A stretch of DNA of 64,000 nucleotides from Alistipes sp. (GCA_022782405.1 JALFNK010000008.1:149554-213553); one strand, 5' to 3'; counted from the stretch's first letter, positions 45,463 through 58,670 are shown. Numbers and translations are program-made. The notes: generated by a model not told the origin, from the letters alone.

Positions 45463-46848
45463 ATGAAACGGGAGGAGGAATACCGATACGACGAACGGCA
45501 GGCCGCGGCGACGGCCCGCGATGCCGCGCGACGCGACGGCCGCACCTTCCGGGGAGCCGGGGAGCCGGATGCCGGGGAGCGGGGCGCCACACCGGATCCG
45601 GCCGGGGAGAACGCCGAACGGCAGAAGGTCCGCCTCTTCACGGGCGACCGCGTGTTGTGGATCATCATCGCCGCGCTGGCCGTGATCTCCATCCTGGTGG
45701 TCTACTCCTCGACGGCCAAAATGGCCTACGACGCCAGTGCGGCCCGTACGACGGCACACTTCCTCCGACAACAGCTGATGATCCTCGCGGCGAGTCTCGT
45801 GGTGATGATCGCCGTGCAGAAGATCAACTGCCGCATCTACAACTACTTCGCCCGTCCGGTCTATTTCATCTCGGTGCTGCTCACCCTGGCCGTCTACTTC
45901 ATCGGTGCGACGACCAACGGCGCCGCACGCTGGATTCCGCTCGGACCCTTCCAGTTCCAGCCCTCCGAGGCACTGAAGGTCGCCACGGTGCTCTTCCTCG
46001 CCCAGCAGCTCGCCTCGCGCCAGTCGAAGATCGACAAGATCCGCATCGTCCCCACATGGCGGTTCTGGACCTGGCGCTCGTCGCCCGCGCAGCGGAAAAT
46101 CTGGCGCGAAGGAACGGTGCCGATTCTCCTGCCGGTCATCATATCGTGTCTGGTGATCTTCCCGGCGCATACCTCCTCGGCAGTATTGGTGGCCATGGCC
46201 TCGTGGGTGATGATGCTCATCGGCCGTGTGCGCTTCGGCGAACTGATGAAGCTCGTGGGATGGGGCGTCGCAGGCATCGTGCTGATCATGACCCTCAACC
46301 TCGGGCGCAGCGAAACGGCCGAAGGACGTGTCTCGACCTGGATCCATCTCTGGACCGAGACCCAGGTGGACAAACCCATCGAGCACCTCACCGACACCGA
46401 GCGGTCGATGATCGCCATCCACAACGGCGGCATCCTCGGCGAGGGCGCCGGACAGAGCGCCATGCGCGTGGAGATGATCCACCCCGAAAGCGACTACGCC
46501 TACGCCTTCTTCGTCGAGGAGTACGGACTGCTGCTGGCCCTGGTACTGCTGATGCTCTACCTGTGGATCTTCTTCCGGGCCATCGAGATCTTCCGCCGCT
46601 GCGGAACCGCTTTCCCGGGACTGCTGGTGCTGGGTCTCGCGCTGCTTATCACCTGCCAGGCACTGCTGCACATCATGGTTACGGTGAACCTCATCCCCGA
46701 GACGGGACAGACCCTGCCGCTCATCTCGCGCGGCGGCTCCTCGACGCTCTTCACGACCATCGCCCTGGGCATGATCCTGAGCGTCAGCCGCCAGAACGAC
46801 GAGAAGTCGCACGACACGCCCCGCGCCGAAACCCTTTACGAACGCTGA
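45463..46848 (+). CDS. ftsW: Septal peptidoglycan glycosyltransferase FtsW (SEDS family)
   Basis: 461 residues, about ten spans from residue 65 on. SEDS motifs: GAARWIPLGPFQFQPSEALKV, the large periplasmic loop HNGGILGEGAGQSAMR and HPESDYAYAFFVEEYG, and LPLISRGGSSTLFTTIALGMIL. A charged N-terminal extension of about 60 residues (REEEYRYDERQAAATARDAARR...) precedes the first span and is longer than in E. coli. It polymerises lipid II with FtsI. It is the last dcw gene here; murG, which usually follows, is not in the next 17 kb. Confidence 0.94.
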   Translation: MKREEEYRYDERQAAATARDAARRDGRTFRGAGEPDAGERGATPDPAGENAERQKVRLFTGDRVLWIIIAALAVISILVVYSSTAKMAYDASAARTTAHFLRQQLMILAASLVVMIAVQKINCRIYNYFARPVYFISVLLTLAVYFIGATTNGAARWIPLGPFQFQPSEALKVATVLFLAQQLASRQSKIDKIRIVPTWRFWTWRSSPAQRKIWREGTVPILLPVIISCLVIFPAHTSSAVLVAMASWVMMLIGRVRFGELMKLVGWGVAGIVLIMTLNLGRSETAEGRVSTWIHLWTETQVDKPIEHLTDTERSMIAIHNGGILGEGAGQSAMRVEMIHPESDYAYAFFVEEYGLLLALVLLMLYLWIFFRAIEIFRRCGTAFPGLLVLGLALLITCQALLHIMVTVNLIPETGQTLPLISRGGSSTLFTTIALGMILSVSRQNDEKSHDTPRAETLYER

Positions 46849-46850
46849 TA

Positions 46851-46880
46851 TTTCCGGGGCAGGAGCCTGCAGTCCGGAAA
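46851..46880 (+). other. Inverted repeat after ftsW, possible weak terminator
   Basis: TTTCCGG pairs with CCGGAAA, with an inner GCAG-GAGC-CTGC hairpin. No T-run follows, so termination is uncertain. It marks the point where the division cluster breaks off. Confidence 0.4.
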
Positions 46881-46927
46881 CGGCCGCCCCTCCGCCCGAA
46901 CAATACCCCGAAACACCGCAAACGATC

Positions 46928-47323
46928 ATGGACGACATCCGACTGGACAAATACCTTTGGGCCGTGCGCATCTTCAAGACGCGCAGCGATGCGGCCGACG
47001 CCATACGCACGAACAAGGTTACGGTGAACGACGCCTATGCCAAGCCCTCGCGCGAGGTGAAGATCGGCGACCGCATCGCCGTACGCAAGCAGCAGGTTAC
47101 CTACACCTACAAGGTGCTCGATCTGGTGTCGAGCCGTCAACCCGCGAAGAATGTCGCAGCCTACTGCCTCGACACCACGCCGCAGGAGGAGCTCGACAAG
47201 CTCCACATACCGCGCGAGACGATCTTCGTCTTCCGCGACCGCGGCACGGGCCGCCCGACCAAGAAGGAGCGCCGCGAGCTCGACTCGCTCATGGAGGAGG
47301 TATTCTACGACGACGAGGAGTAG
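46928..47323 (+). CDS. S4-domain RNA-binding protein, HslR (Hsp15)-like
   Basis: 131 residues. The S4 domain occupies residues 4-60 (IRLDKYLWAVRIFKTRSDAADAIRTNKVTVN, then PSREVKIGDRIAVRK). A short basic/acidic C-terminal extension follows (RGTGRPTKKERRELDSLMEEVF). Hsp15-family proteins rescue stalled 50S subunits carrying nascent chains. Residues YKVLDLVSSRQPAKNVAAYC are typical of the bacterial HslR-like branch. Separate transcription from ftsW is possible. It is followed by a hairpin shared with the convergent lrp gene. Confidence 0.9.
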   Translation: MDDIRLDKYLWAVRIFKTRSDAADAIRTNKVTVNDAYAKPSREVKIGDRIAVRKQQVTYTYKVLDLVSSRQPAKNVAAYCLDTTPQEELDKLHIPRETIFVFRDRGTGRPTKKERRELDSLMEEVFYDDEE

Positions 47324-47354
47324 CCGTGTCGCTGTATTGCCGCCGCCTATAAAA

Positions 47355-47386
47355 AACGCCGGATTCCCTTGTGGGAATCCGGCGTT
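47355..47386. terminator. Terminator between the S4 protein gene and lrp
   Basis: A 14-bp perfect stem AACGCCGGATTCCC / GGGAATCCGGCGTT with a TTGT loop. The A-run before it gives a U-tail on the minus strand, so it best terminates the lrp/kbl transcript. It may also stop the plus-strand gene. Confidence 0.88.
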
Positions 47387-47412
47387 GCTGGAAGGACAGG
47401 GCACTGCCTGAT

Positions 47413-47898
47413 CTACTCCTCGATGAAGTCGATGTTGATCTCGCGCTGGAAGACCTCCTGCAGCGAGATGAAGGTCTCGGTGGAGGCGAGACCCTGGATG
47501 TGCAGGATTCCGTCGAAAATCGTGCGCATGAGGTGCTCGTTGTCCACGCAGTAGAGCTTGACGAGGATATTGCCGGCACCGGTGATGAAGTGGCACTCCA
47601 CGATCTCGGGAACCTTCTTCAGCTCCTCGATGGCATCAGACAGAAGTTTCGGGTCGCGCAGCGTGATGCTCACATGAGCGCAGACGTCGAAGCCCATCAT
47701 CTTGGGGTTCACCACAAGACGGCTGCCGAGAATGACTCCGGCCTCGTCGAGCTTGCGGATACGCTGGTGGATGGCGGCTCCCGAGATACCGCATTCGCGG
47801 GCGATCTCCAGGAACGGCATGCGGGCGTTCTTGATCAGGAACTTGAGGATTTTGCGATCGATCGCATCCAATGCTACTTTCGTCATGGCTGGGTGCAT
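47413..47898 (-). CDS. Lrp/AsnC-family transcriptional regulator
   Basis: 161 residues. The N-terminal winged helix (LDAIDRKILKFLIKNARMPFLEIARECGISGAAIHQRIRKLDEAGVI) is the Lrp DNA-binding domain. The C-terminal RAM/ligand domain (ISITLRDPKLLSDAIEEL...ECHFITGAGNILVKLYC) binds small molecules, usually amino acids. It starts only 7 bases after kbl, so it is likely co-transcribed with this threonine/glycine enzyme. Autoregulation or control of kbl is inferred. A second start four codons in (MTKVALD) is equally possible. Confidence 0.92.
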   Translation of the reverse strand: MHPAMTKVALDAIDRKILKFLIKNARMPFLEIARECGISGAAIHQRIRKLDEAGVILGSRLVVNPKMMGFDVCAHVSITLRDPKLLSDAIEELKKVPEIVECHFITGAGNILVKLYCVDNEHLMRTIFDGILHIQGLASTETFISLQEVFQREINIDFIEE

Positions 47899-47905
47899 GT
47901 CTGTT

Positions 47906-49093
<1,188 letters not shown>

Positions 49094-49143
49094 ATTTCCT
49101 TAATTTTTCGTTGAAAGTTCGCGGAGAAAGTATCATTCTGTTA

Positions 49144-49151
49144 CAAATATA
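49144..49151 (-). promoter_or_regulatory. Possible -7 element for kbl-lrp
   Basis: The minus strand reads TATATTTG, 50 bases before the kbl start. A matching -33 TTG is missing. Confidence 0.5.
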
Positions 49152-49370
49152 CAACTATTTCCGGAGAAACCGCCACTTTCGTGCCGTTTTTTTCACGACT
49201 CGGGTTACAATCTGTCATCCGCAAGCGCCGCCGCGCACCGGGAAGGAGCACCGAAACGGCACGGGGAGCCGTTCCGGAGCCGGTTACAAACCCTGCAGAC
49301 CGGATACCGCCGGCTGCTGTATTCCGGGAAGTTTTTTCCGCTCCGAAGTTCGCATCCGGGAAAAATTGCC

Positions 49371-49378
49371 TATCTTTG
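49371..49378 (+). promoter_or_regulatory. -7 element of the galE promoter
   Basis: TATCTTTG, 31 bases before the galE ATG. At the -33 distance only TTC is present instead of TTG. Confidence 0.6.
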
Positions 49379-49409
49379 GAGATCGGAAATCAAATAATCG
49401 CATCAAAAG

Positions 49410-50435
49410 ATGAGCAAACCCTGTGTTTTGGTCAGCGGCGGAGCCGGATACATCGGCTCGCATACGGCCGTGGAACTGATCCGCGCCGGATACGACGTGG
49501 TCATCGTCGACAACCTCTCCAACAGCGAGATCGGCGCCGTCGAGGGCGTCCGCAAGATCACGGGCGTCGAGGTTCCCTTCGTCGAGGCCGACTGCTGCGA
49601 CGCGGAGGCCTTCCGCAAGGTCTTCGAGCAGTACACGTTCGACTCGGTGATCCACTTCGCAGCCTCGAAAGCCGTGAACGAATCGGTCCACAAGCCTCTG
49701 GAGTACTACCGCAACAACCTCACCTCGTTCATGAACGTCATCGCGCTCATGCGCGAATTCGGACGCCACAACATCGTCTTCTCCTCGTCGTGCACCGTCT
49801 ACGGAGAGCCCGACAAACAGCCCGTCACGGAGCAGACTCCGCGCAAGCCGGCCACCTCTCCCTATGGCAATACGAAGCAGATGTGCGAGGATATCCTCCG
49901 CGACTCGGTCGGCGCCTACGAGGGAATGAAGGGTATCGCCCTGCGCTACTTCAACCCCATCGGCGCACACCCCTCGGCCCTGATCGGCGAACTGCCGCGC
50001 GGCGTGCCGCAGAACCTCGTGCCCTACATCACGCAGACGGCTGCGGGAATTCGCGAGTGCCTCTCGGTCTTCGGCGACGACTATCCGACGCCCGACGGAT
50101 CGTGTATCCGCGACTACATCGACGTCGTGGACCTTGCCCGGGCGCATGTCGCCGCCATCGGCCGCATGATCGAAGGCCGGAACAAGGCCGCCTACGAGGT
50201 CTTCAACGTCGGCACGGGACGCGGCGTCTCGGTACTCGAGCTGGTACACCGCTTCGAGGAGGTCAATCACCTGAAGCTCAACTACCGCATCGCACCGCGC
50301 CGCGAAGGCGACATCGTGGCCATCTGGGCCGATCCCACGCTGGCCAACAACGAGCTGGGCTGGAAAGCCGAGCGGACGCTCGACGAGACGCTCGCCGCCG
50401 CCTGGAAGTGGGAGCGGCATCTGCGCGAAAAATAG
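49410..50435 (+). CDS. galE: UDP-glucose 4-epimerase
   Basis: This 341-residue SDR enzyme interconverts UDP-glucose and UDP-galactose. The NAD-binding motif is VLVSGGAGYIGSHTA (GxxGxxG, residues 10-16). The catalytic Ser is in VFSSSCTVYG, and Tyr152-xxx-Lys156 lies in PYGNTK. ALRYFNPIGAHPSALIGE is the substrate-loop signature of GalE. Transcribed alone, ending 18 bases before a terminator. It could feed galactose from the adjacent beta-galactosidase operon into metabolism and supply UDP-Gal for surface glycans. Confidence 0.95.
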   Translation: MSKPCVLVSGGAGYIGSHTAVELIRAGYDVVIVDNLSNSEIGAVEGVRKITGVEVPFVEADCCDAEAFRKVFEQYTFDSVIHFAASKAVNESVHKPLEYYRNNLTSFMNVIALMREFGRHNIVFSSSCTVYGEPDKQPVTEQTPRKPATSPYGNTKQMCEDILRDSVGAYEGMKGIALRYFNPIGAHPSALIGELPRGVPQNLVPYITQTAAGIRECLSVFGDDYPTPDGSCIRDYIDVVDLARAHVAAIGRMIEGRNKAAYEVFNVGTGRGVSVLELVHRFEEVNHLKLNYRIAPRREGDIVAIWADPTLANNELGWKAERTLDETLAAAWKWERHLREK

Positions 50436-50453
50436 CCGCGGCAGACCCGGTAA

Positions 50454-50488
50454 AAAAGGCCGGTGCGCACATTGCGCACCGGCCTTTT
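50454..50488. terminator. Bidirectional terminator between galE and lacI-type gene
   Basis: A perfect 16-bp stem AAAAGGCCGGTGCGCA / TGCGCACCGGCCTTTT with a 3-base loop (CAT). Its A/T base gives U-stretches on both strands. Confidence 0.93.
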
Positions 50489-50526
50489 CGCATCTTCGGA
50501 GTCCGTAGTTCCGTCCGACACGGAGG

Positions 50527-51546
50527 TCAGTGTTCCACGATCCGGCTGTCGAGTATCCGCTCGCGGCGCCGCTGCTCGGCGTGCCCGTCGATCAGATCGA
50601 ACAGCTCGTCGCTCGACACGCGGCATATCTCCTCCACGGGCTGCTGGATGTGCGAAATGGGCGGCGAGAAGAGCGAATAGACCTCCGAATCGTCGAATCC
50701 CACGATACGGATATCCTTCTGGACACGGAGTCCCCGCCGCGTAAGATCGCGGATGGCCGACAAGGTCAGCGAGTTGGTTGCAAAGACCAGTCCCTCGGGA
50801 GCTCCCGCGAGGATCTCGGGCATCATCCGGTGGACGGTTTCGTCGATGCTTTCGAACGGCACGCGGTGAATGCGGATCTGCTCCTCGCCGAGCCCTGCAT
50901 CCCTCATGCGGCGGATGTATCCCTCCTCGCGCTCCATGATACTCGAAACCCGGAGCGTATAGGAGATCATGTCGATGCGCCGCGCCCCCTGTCCGAAAAG
51001 CAGATCCACGGCCTTGCCCATGGCCCCGACATTGTCGATGACGACCGTCGGAGCCTCGACGGGCAGGTCGCGGCGGTCGAGAACCACCACCGGAATCTGC
51101 GACTGGAGGATACGGTCGATGCTCCCCTCGGAGCCTTCGCAGGGCACGATGATGAAGCCGTCCACCTGCTGGCCGATGAACGTACGGACGATACGGTCGA
51201 GTTTCGAGGGATTTTCGTCCGTACTGCCGAAAAGTACGGTATATCCCCGCTGGTAGGCGATATCTTCGAGCCGGCGGGCGATCTCTCCGTAAAAGATGTT
51301 CGAGATATCCGAGAGGACGACGCCGATGACCATCGAACGCCCGCTGCGGAGTGTCCGCGCCGCCGGATTGGGACGATAGTCCAGTTCGCGGGCCGCATCG
51401 AGGATCTGCAGCCGTTTCTCGTCGCTGACGCGGTATTTTCTTTTACCGTCCGCGCTGACACAGTTGTTCATGACGAACGACACGAGCGATATCGACACTC
51501 CGGCCCGGGCGGCGATATCACGGATGGTTACTCTTTTTTTCTCCAT
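50527..51546 (-). CDS. LacI-family transcriptional regulator
   Basis: 339 residues. The helix-turn-helix and hinge (VTIRDIAARAGVSISLVSFVMNN ... RPNPAARTLRSGRS) are typical LacI. The periplasmic-binding-like core follows (MVIGVVLSDISNIFYGEIARRLEDIA, GLVFATNSLTLSAIRDL, VGFDDSEVYSLFSPPISHIQQP). It has its own promoter and lies downstream of, and in the same direction as, the GH2-GH29 genes, so it is the likely regulator of that pair. Ligand unknown. Confidence 0.93.
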   Translation of the reverse strand: MEKKRVTIRDIAARAGVSISLVSFVMNNCVSADGKRKYRVSDEKRLQILDAARELDYRPNPAARTLRSGRSMVIGVVLSDISNIFYGEIARRLEDIAYQRGYTVLFGSTDENPSKLDRIVRTFIGQQVDGFIIVPCEGSEGSIDRILQSQIPVVVLDRRDLPVEAPTVVIDNVGAMGKAVDLLFGQGARRIDMISYTLRVSSIMEREEGYIRRMRDAGLGEEQIRIHRVPFESIDETVHRMMPEILAGAPEGLVFATNSLTLSAIRDLTRRGLRVQKDIRIVGFDDSEVYSLFSPPISHIQQPVEEICRVSSDELFDLIDGHAEQRRRERILDSRIVEH

Positions 51547-51577
51547 GGCATGTGGGGTTGTACTGATGGGGTATTTA

Positions 51578-51608
51578 CAAATATACGCAAAATCCGCGAG
51601 CGGGACAA
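51578..51608 (-). promoter_or_regulatory. Promoter of the lacI-type gene
   Basis: On the minus strand TTG (51608-51606) is followed after 20 bases by TATATTTG (51585-51578), a full consensus match. The start codon is about 31 bases further. Confidence 0.78.
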
Positions 51609-51653
51609 CCTCACGACACGTATTTCTTGCGGAGATGCCGCAACGGAACCGTG

Positions 51654-53711
51654 TCAGCGGGTCAGCACGCCGAACTCACCGACGCCGTAGGTGGGCGAGG
51701 AGCCCGTCTCCACGGGGGTCAGGCGCAGGTAACGGACATCGAGCGGCGCATCGAACGGCACCGTGCGGCGGCCGGGCGAGTTGATGATGTTGTCGAACAT
51801 GGCGCCGCTGCGCACCCCGGTCCAGGAGCGTCCGTCGCGGCTGACCGAAAGGTCGTAACGCACCAGGCAGCCGCCGCGCCCTTCGGCAAGCGGTTCGTAA
51901 AAGCAGCCCGTGAGGCGGTGTACGCTGCCCAGGTCAAGCACGAGGGGCTGTGCGGCGTCGAGCAGGGCGCCCCGCGTCAGCGGTTCGGCGCCGTCGTCCG
52001 AGAGGCCGTCCGCAGCACCTTCGGCACCCGCGGGGGCCAAGACGCGGAACGCCGCGGGAGCGATGTCCCACTCATAGCGGGCGACGCTGCTGCTCCGCTT
52101 TCCGTCGATGGCGAGGGCCTGCAGGCGGCAGGGCCCTGTCTCCGTGATCGGCCCCTCATAACGCGGCGAGGAGGCCGTGGGGACGGTGCCGTCCATCGTA
52201 TAGCGGACCTCGGCCCCGGCAGGCGCCGTCAGCGTGATGCGCCCCAGCTTGTCGCGCTCGGCAAGGGGCGCGTCGAGCGTTACCTCGTCGAGGTAGAGAC
52301 CGAAGCCGTTGAGCACGGGACAGGCCAGCGCCCCGTCGATCGTAAGGCGCAGCGCCGTGGTCGTCGTCCGGGCGATCGGCACGATCCGTTTGTAGCCGAC
52401 GGTCGTCTCGCGCGCCGCCTCGCACCAGTTGCCCGTCGCGTCGAGCGTCTCGATGCGGAAGCGGGTGATGCGCTGCCCGAGGGGGATGTACTCCTGCAGC
52501 TGCACGCGGTTGAAGGTCCGCGGCGTGTCGAAGCGGAACGTCAGCGTCGCGCAACGCACCGTGTCGTCCGCAGCCCAATAGCTGTCGAAGTCGTCGTCCA
52601 GCAGGTTCTGTGCGGCATAGCGGCGGTCGCCGCCGCGGATGTTCGACGCCTCGATGCGGGCCCCTTCGGCCAGGTTGCGCGCAAAGATCGTATCGAGCGC
52701 CGCACGGAACTCCACAAGGCGCACGGAATCGACCGCCGGAAGGAGCCCCCGACGGTCCGCGGGGACGTTGAGCAGCAGCAGGGCGTTGCGGCCCACGCTG
52801 GCATAGTAAATATCGAGCAGCTCGGCGAGCGACTTCACGCGGTCATCCTCCGAGGCGCGGTAGAACCATCCCGGGCGGATCGAGACATCGGCCTCACCGG
52901 GAATCCACGCAGCACCCCGCATGTTGCCGCAGTTGAGCGTGTCGCGCGCCGGGCCGGCACCCGGGCCGAAGCCCGCCGTGTCGAGACGCGACCAGCAGGT
53001 GCGGCCCGCGCGACCCGCCTCGTTGCCGATCCAGCGGCAGCCGGGGCCCGTGTCGCTGAAGATCACCGCTCCGGGCTGGAGGCGGTAGACCGTCTCGTGG
53101 TAACGCGTCCAGTCGTAGACCTGCCGCTTGCCGTTGGGGCCCTCGCCGCAGGCACCGTCGAACCACTGTTCGAAGACCTCGCCGTAGCTGCCCAGGGCGC
53201 TCTCGAGCGTGCGGCAGAAGACATCGTTGTAGCCGTCCGTGCCATAGGAGGGGTCGTTGCGGTCCCACGGGGAGATGTAGACGCCGAACTTGAGCCCGTA
53301 CGCGCGGCACGCCTCCGAAAGTTCGCGCAGCACGTCGCCCTTTCCGTCGCGCCAGGCGCTCTGCGCCACGGTATGACGGCTCGCGGGGTTGGGCCAGAGG
53401 CAGAATCCGTCGTGATGCTTGGCCGTGAGGATGATCCCCTTCATGCCCGCCATGCGGGCGATGGCCGCCCACTGGCGGCAGTCGAGCGCCGTGGGGGCGA
53501 AGACATCGGCATCCTCACGGCCGTCGCCCCACTCCGAGTCGGTGAAGGTGTTGGGTCCGAAGTGGACGAAAAGGTTCATCTCCATGCGCTGCCAGGCTAC
53601 CTGTCCGGGTGTCGGAAGGACGCCGTAGGGTTCGGGCGCGGGAGCGGTGGCACAGGCCGCGAGCAGCAGGATGCCGCCGAGGGCCGCAAGACGTTGCTGG
53701 ATGTTTTTCAT
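51654..53711 (-). CDS. GH29 alpha-L-fucosidase with C-terminal carbohydrate-binding domains, lipoprotein
   Basis: 685 residues with a lipoprotein signal (LLAAC, Cys20). The GH29 catalytic domain runs to about 350: NLFVHFGPNTF (His50-Phe-Gly), ILTAKHHDGFCLW (98-106), GVYISPWDRN and the nucleophile Asp185 in EQWFDGACGEG. The C-terminal half looks like two F5/8-type C (CBM32-like) modules (about 365-480 and 575-685; SYWAADDTVRCATLTFRF, VRYLRLTPVE). A chitobiase-type C-terminal segment with AEVRYTMDGTVPTASSPRYEG lies between them. It removes alpha-linked fucose from host or milk glycans. 24 bases separate it from the GH2 gene, so the two are one transcript. Confidence 0.93.
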   Translation of the reverse strand: MKNIQQRLAALGGILLLAACATAPAPEPYGVLPTPGQVAWQRMEMNLFVHFGPNTFTDSEWGDGREDADVFAPTALDCRQWAAIARMAGMKGIILTAKHHDGFCLWPNPASRHTVAQSAWRDGKGDVLRELSEACRAYGLKFGVYISPWDRNDPSYGTDGYNDVFCRTLESALGSYGEVFEQWFDGACGEGPNGKRQVYDWTRYHETVYRLQPGAVIFSDTGPGCRWIGNEAGRAGRTCWSRLDTAGFGPGAGPARDTLNCGNMRGAAWIPGEADVSIRPGWFYRASEDDRVKSLAELLDIYYASVGRNALLLLNVPADRRGLLPAVDSVRLVEFRAALDTIFARNLAEGARIEASNIRGGDRRYAAQNLLDDDFDSYWAADDTVRCATLTFRFDTPRTFNRVQLQEYIPLGQRITRFRIETLDATGNWCEAARETTVGYKRIVPIARTTTTALRLTIDGALACPVLNGFGLYLDEVTLDAPLAERDKLGRITLTAPAGAEVRYTMDGTVPTASSPRYEGPITETGPCRLQALAIDGKRSSSVARYEWDIAPAAFRVLAPAGAEGAADGLSDDGAEPLTRGALLDAAQPLVLDLGSVHRLTGCFYEPLAEGRGGCLVRYDLSVSRDGRSWTGVRSGAMFDNIINSPGRRTVPFDAPLDVRYLRLTPVETGSSPTYGVGEFGVLTR

Positions 53712-53735
53712 GACATATCGCTTTTCGATGGGTTT

Positions 53736-57137
<3,402 letters not shown>

Positions 57138-57156
57138 TCATTCTGAAGAATTTGGC

Positions 57157-57164
57157 TATCTTTG
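57157..57164 (+). promoter_or_regulatory. -7 element of the rplY-pth promoter
   Basis: TATCTTTG followed by C, a full -7 match. The -33 region is T-rich (TGCTTTTTC) without a perfect TTG at the right distance. It leaves a leader of about 105 bases before rplY. Confidence 0.6.
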
Positions 57165-57276
57165 CACCCGAAACAGGCGGAATTGGGATGCACGCCCGCA
57201 GAAAAGCCGGGAAGGGCCCTTCGCGGAGCACGCATTGAGAACCGCCGCAGGTAACACTTTAAAACATTACAACATC

Positions 57277-57849
57277 ATGAAAACCATTTCGGTAAAGGCT
57301 GTGAAGCGCGCCGACTTCGGCAAGAAGGCAGCCAAGGCCGTACGTCGCGAGGGTCTGGTACCCTGCGTGCTGTGCGGCAACGGCGAGACGGTCTCCTTCT
57401 CGGTAGACCCCCGCGAGATCAAACCCCTGATCTACACCCCCAATTCGTACATCGTAGAGTTCGACTTCGACGGCAAGAAGGAGCAGGCCGTACTGCGTGA
57501 GGCCCAGTTCCACCCCGTACGCGAGGAGATCCTCCACCTGGATTTCTACCGCATCGCCGACGGCAAACCCGTATCGATCGCCATCCCCGTACGCCTGACC
57601 GGTAATGCCGAGGGTGTGAAGGTCGGCGGCAAGCTCGTCCTCTCGGCCCGCAAGCTCACCGTGAGCGCCACGGTGGAGAACCTCCCCGACGAAATCGTCG
57701 TAGACGTTACGCCGCTGGGCGTGGGCAAGACGATCTTCGTAGGCGACCTCAAGTTCGAGAACCTCCGCTTCGTAACGCCCGCTACGACCGCCGTATGCGC
57801 CGTCCGCGTAACCCGTGCTTCGCGCGGTGCCGCCGACGCTGCGAAATAG
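57277..57849 (+). CDS. rplY: 50S ribosomal protein L25/general stress protein Ctc
   Basis: 190 residues. The L25 domain (1-90; KAVKRADFGKKAAKAVRREGLVPCVLCGNGE, then FYRIADGKPVSIAIPVRLTG) binds 5S rRNA. The TL5/Ctc-type C-terminal beta domain follows (about 95-185; GGKLVLSARKLTVSATVENLPDEIVVDVTPLGVGKTIFVGDL). This is the long, Ctc-type form. The start at 57277 is preceded by an A-rich stretch (TTTAAAACATTACAACATC) and gives the family N-terminus. In-frame upstream codons lie before or around the promoter. pth follows after 10 bases, an arrangement conserved in many bacteria. Confidence 0.95.
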   Translation: MKTISVKAVKRADFGKKAAKAVRREGLVPCVLCGNGETVSFSVDPREIKPLIYTPNSYIVEFDFDGKKEQAVLREAQFHPVREEILHLDFYRIADGKPVSIAIPVRLTGNAEGVKVGGKLVLSARKLTVSATVENLPDEIVVDVTPLGVGKTIFVGDLKFENLRFVTPATTAVCAVRVTRASRGAADAAK

Positions 57850-57859
57850 TCGCTGAACG

Positions 57860-58423
57860 ATGAAATACCTCATTGTTGGGTTGGGAAACATCGGCATAGA
57901 GTATGCCGGAACCCGCCACAACATCGGATTCAAGGTGTTGGACGCTCTCGCAGAGGCGTCCAACGCTGTTTTTTCCACCGTACGCTACGGCGACATGGCC
58001 GAGGCGAAATACAAGGGCCGCACACTGCTGCTGCTCAAGCCCTCGACCTACATGAACCTCTCGGGGAAGGCCGTCCGCTACTGGATGGAGGCCGAGAAGA
58101 TCGCCCCGGAAAACCTGCTGGTCATTTCGGACGACATCGCCCTGCCGTTCGGCACGCTGCGCCTCCGCCCGAAAGGAAGCGCCGGAGGCCACAACGGGCT
58201 GAAGAACATCGCCGAACTGCTCGGCACCGAGGAGTTCGCCCGCATGCGCTTCGGCATCGGCGGCGATTTTCCCAAAGGGCATCAGGTGGAGTATGTCCTC
58301 GGCGAGTGGACCGACGAGGAACTCCGGACGATGCCCGAACGGCTCAAACTCTTCGTCGAGGCCATCCGCTCGTTCGCAACCGTGGGATGCGCCCTGACGA
58401 TGAATGGCTACAACAGGAAATAA
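57860..58423 (+). CDS. pth: Peptidyl-tRNA hydrolase
   Basis: 187 residues. [25 protein letters not shown] carries the catalytic His20 and Asn10. [45 protein letters not shown] and [20 protein letters not shown] are standard blocks. It cleaves peptidyl-tRNAs released from stalled ribosomes. Co-transcribed with rplY. Confidence 0.96.
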   Translation: MKYLIVGLGNIGIEYAGTRHNIGFKVLDALAEASNAVFSTVRYGDMAEAKYKGRTLLLLKPSTYMNLSGKAVRYWMEAEKIAPENLLVISDDIALPFGTLRLRPKGSAGGHNGLKNIAELLGTEEFARMRFGIGGDFPKGHQVEYVLGEWTDEELRTMPERLKLFVEAIRSFATVGCALTMNGYNRK

Positions 58424-58448
58424 TCCCCGGAACGGAATGTAACGCAGA

Positions 58449-58477
58449 GGCCCGGACACGGTTCGGGCCCCTGTTTT
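58449..58477 (+). terminator. Probable terminator after pth
   Basis: GGCCCGGA-CACGG-TTCGGGCC (one G-T wobble), then CCTGTTTTAT. The T-run is short and offset from the stem. Confidence 0.5.
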
Positions 58478-58605
58478 ATCCCGGCGGGAGGCATCTGCGG
58501 CCGCAATTCCACCCCGGAAAGGCACTCCCAAACAGGCCTGCACGACCCGCGCCAAAAAAAGGCACAGTCATACCAAATTCAAGCTATTGATAACCAGTTT
58601 TTTGA

Positions 58606-58614
58606 GGGGGGGGG
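58606..58614 (+). repeat. G9 homopolymer upstream of the capsule promoter
   Basis: Nine consecutive Gs, 18 bases before the -33 element of the upxY promoter. Tracts of this length are prone to slipped-strand length change. Confidence 0.85.
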
Positions 58615-58632
58615 AATTTTGCCTCGAAAAAA

Positions 58633-58664
58633 TTTGGCGATTATGGTCTTTTTGGCTACTTTTG
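58633..58664 (+). promoter_or_regulatory. Promoter of the polysaccharide locus
   Basis: TTTG (58633-58636), 20 bases, TACTTTTG (58657-58664). Exact consensus and spacing. It would drive upxY and the genes behind it with a leader of about 180 bases. Confidence 0.82.
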
Positions 58665-58670
58665 TTCGGA

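Larger units (their letters stand above)
49094..49409. other. Divergent control region between kbl and galE
   Basis: 316 bases. It holds the kbl -7 box near 49144 and the galE -7 box at 49371. The middle is GC-rich and shows no gene. Confidence 0.55.
58424..58632. other. Gene-free region between pth and the capsule promoter
   Basis: Contains a weak terminator after pth, a GC-rich middle and, from about 58560, an AT-rich stretch with the G9 tract. No ORF with support. No flanking inverted repeats of the kind that would make the next promoter invertible were seen. Confidence 0.5.
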
